From NCBI GenBank assembly GCA_028023455.1, contig JAQFVV010006425.1:1663198-1727197 (forward strand): DNA of 64,000 bases. The letters run 5' to 3'. Within the stretch, counting starts at the first letter, position 1. Each line of letters opens with the position of its first letter. This DNA is from Epiperipatus broadwayi. Its lineage: Eukaryota > Onychophora > Udeonychophora > Euonychophora > Peripatidae. The notes under the pieces were generated by a model, which was not told the DNA's origin, did no database searches, and worked only from the letters and a program-made list of their open reading frames with translations. Made by a program: the position numbers and the translations under genes. Of this stretch, positions 62,606 to 64,000 are shown piece by piece.

Positions 62606-64000
62606 TTATTATCTTCGGCTTTTGTGCATGTAGATATATATTTAAATAAGTTGAATATTTGCACATATGTAGGCAGAATCTCTTAATCTATTTTTTTAAG
62701 TTCTATCTGATTCTTATAATGATAACTAAGGTTGTATTTATTAAGCATAAATTGCATAGTATTAACACCAATTTAACTAAATTAAGAATGTTTTTTTTTT
62801 TTCAAATTAGTGATTTAACTAACTTAAATTTAACTCTGCTAAATGTAGTTTATTCTAGATAAACATCAGAATGTGCAAATATTATTTTTTCCAAAAAAAT
62901 ACTATGGCAGTAATTTCATATGTTATCACACATTTATTTCAGTAGCTTAACAACAAAACAACTGTAAATGTACACATACTTCTACATATACTATGAACAA
63001 AGTGGAATGCTTCAATCCTTAAAATATACTACGCAAAAAAGAAACAGAACTTCTAAATATAAAATATTATGTACATAAAATTAGAGGAATACTTCAGCAC
63101 TAAATATTCTCAGTAATGATCTGTTATCTTAAAAAAAAATCTCATCACAAAACACCATTGAAAACATGCTATGTGTAAATTAAAACCATGTTATCATAAA
63201 ATAAAAATCTAACTGTTAAATTCCATGCGTAGAAAAGTTACTTTTTTCATACAAAATAATTGTAATGTATGCAATATAATATATATATCACTAAATGAAT
63301 ATATGTTTCTGTTCTTTATATTTGCATGCCCTGGAAAAAAATGATGAAACATACTTTCATAATATTAATAAAAATAAAATAAATTATATAAATTTAGCAT
63401 CATTTTTTTTTTAAAAAAAGATTAATATTACAGTTCTACTTTAATAAAGTTCATAGCTGAGTCTGAAATAAAGGTCTATTAAAAATAAGATGTGAATTTA
63501 GAATTCTTTTTCTCCCCATGGTTCATAAGAATTGTTTATTATTAGCTATAAAAATCTGATAAAATATTAATTAACCGTTTATCAGAACACCTTTATAAAC
63601 TCCATAGCGATTGGTGTTTAATATACTCCTCTTTAGAATAATTAATATAAGGTTTTTAAAGTATATACTTTGAGGATGTTTTTCATGTCAAATGGATAAT
63701 GGCAGTAGTAATTGAAAGAATTTTAGTGCAACTTCAAAATAAATTTAGGCTTTAGCTGCCCCTGGTCACTGATTGCGCACTCATAAATAGTTTAAAGTAT
63801 ATATCTATAGAAGGAGGTGATAAAATCAAAGCAGGATAAAAGTAGAAGTAGCCATTTTTGAACATGTAAATGTATATTTGTAGATCTTCGATTTACAATG
63901 TAGTTTCAGCTTCATGTATCATGTTCCATGTAATATTTTATTTAATCCATAGATGAATACACACACCTGTGTACTTGTTTTAGAACTTTAATTTTAGATG
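62606..64000. other. AT-rich stretch, nothing recognised
   Basis: No gene, RNA or repeat end recognised to the window edge. Confidence 0.45.

Overview
This is a 64-kb piece of a very AT-rich animal nuclear genome. Three things point to a eukaryote: no bacterial-type gene order, long (TA)n arrays, and abundant retrotransposons, tRNA-derived SINEs and foldback repeats. Two exon-like sequences look like host coding DNA. An RTE-clade LINE of a type common in arthropods and other invertebrates, together with an ionotropic glutamate receptor exon, fits an invertebrate. I cannot name the phylum from sequence alone. I see no CRISPR, no rRNA or intact tRNA gene, and no complete protein-coding gene. 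Most of the window is probably intronic or intergenic repeat DNA.

Host coding signal. At 26911-27018 (+) a 108-nt exon with clean splice sites encodes 36 residues of the ligand-binding-side region of an AMPA/kainate-type glutamate receptor. At 28344-28518 (-) there is an exon-like, very acidic C-terminus ending in TAA, with an AATAAA 117 nt downstream. A 65-nt microexon candidate at 50040-50104 is much weaker.

Layout. 0-10.5 kb is AT-rich filler with (TA)n arrays, inverted repeats and a 23-bp minisatellite. 11.1-13.9 kb holds an LTR-like element (family L2) with a polypurine tract and a 219-bp TG...CA terminus. 14.6-17.75 kb is a decayed Ty1/copia-like element. 17.8-21.1 kb is a nearly full-length RTE LINE with broken frames. 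23.8 kb has a foldback MITE and 25.1-26.3 kb a second L2 element. 28.0 kb has a Ser/Leu-tRNA-type SINE. 30-31 kb has two palindromic repeats. 31.4-35.2 kb is an inverted second copy of the copia-like element. 38.5-40.4 kb holds a SINE palindrome and a decayed antisense RTE. 42.5-45.5 kb has a repeat family in palindromic and tandem arrangement. 45.5-46.5 kb has a Penelope-like GIY-YIG fragment carrying a nested hAT MITE. 46.8-50 kb and 55.7-57.1 kb are two copies of a long direct repeat. 50.6-54.6 kb has more L2 and foldback copies and a decayed coiled-coil ORF. 57.1-59.3 kb is the fourth L2 copy. 62.3-62.6 kb is a 3'-truncated RTE tail.

Two themes recur. First, unrelated repeat families sit as inverted (often head-to-head) pairs that would fold into long hairpins if transcribed. 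Second, the ends of several element families abut (TA)n tracts on the same side, suggesting either insertion into TA microsatellites or a (TA)n tail carried by the element.
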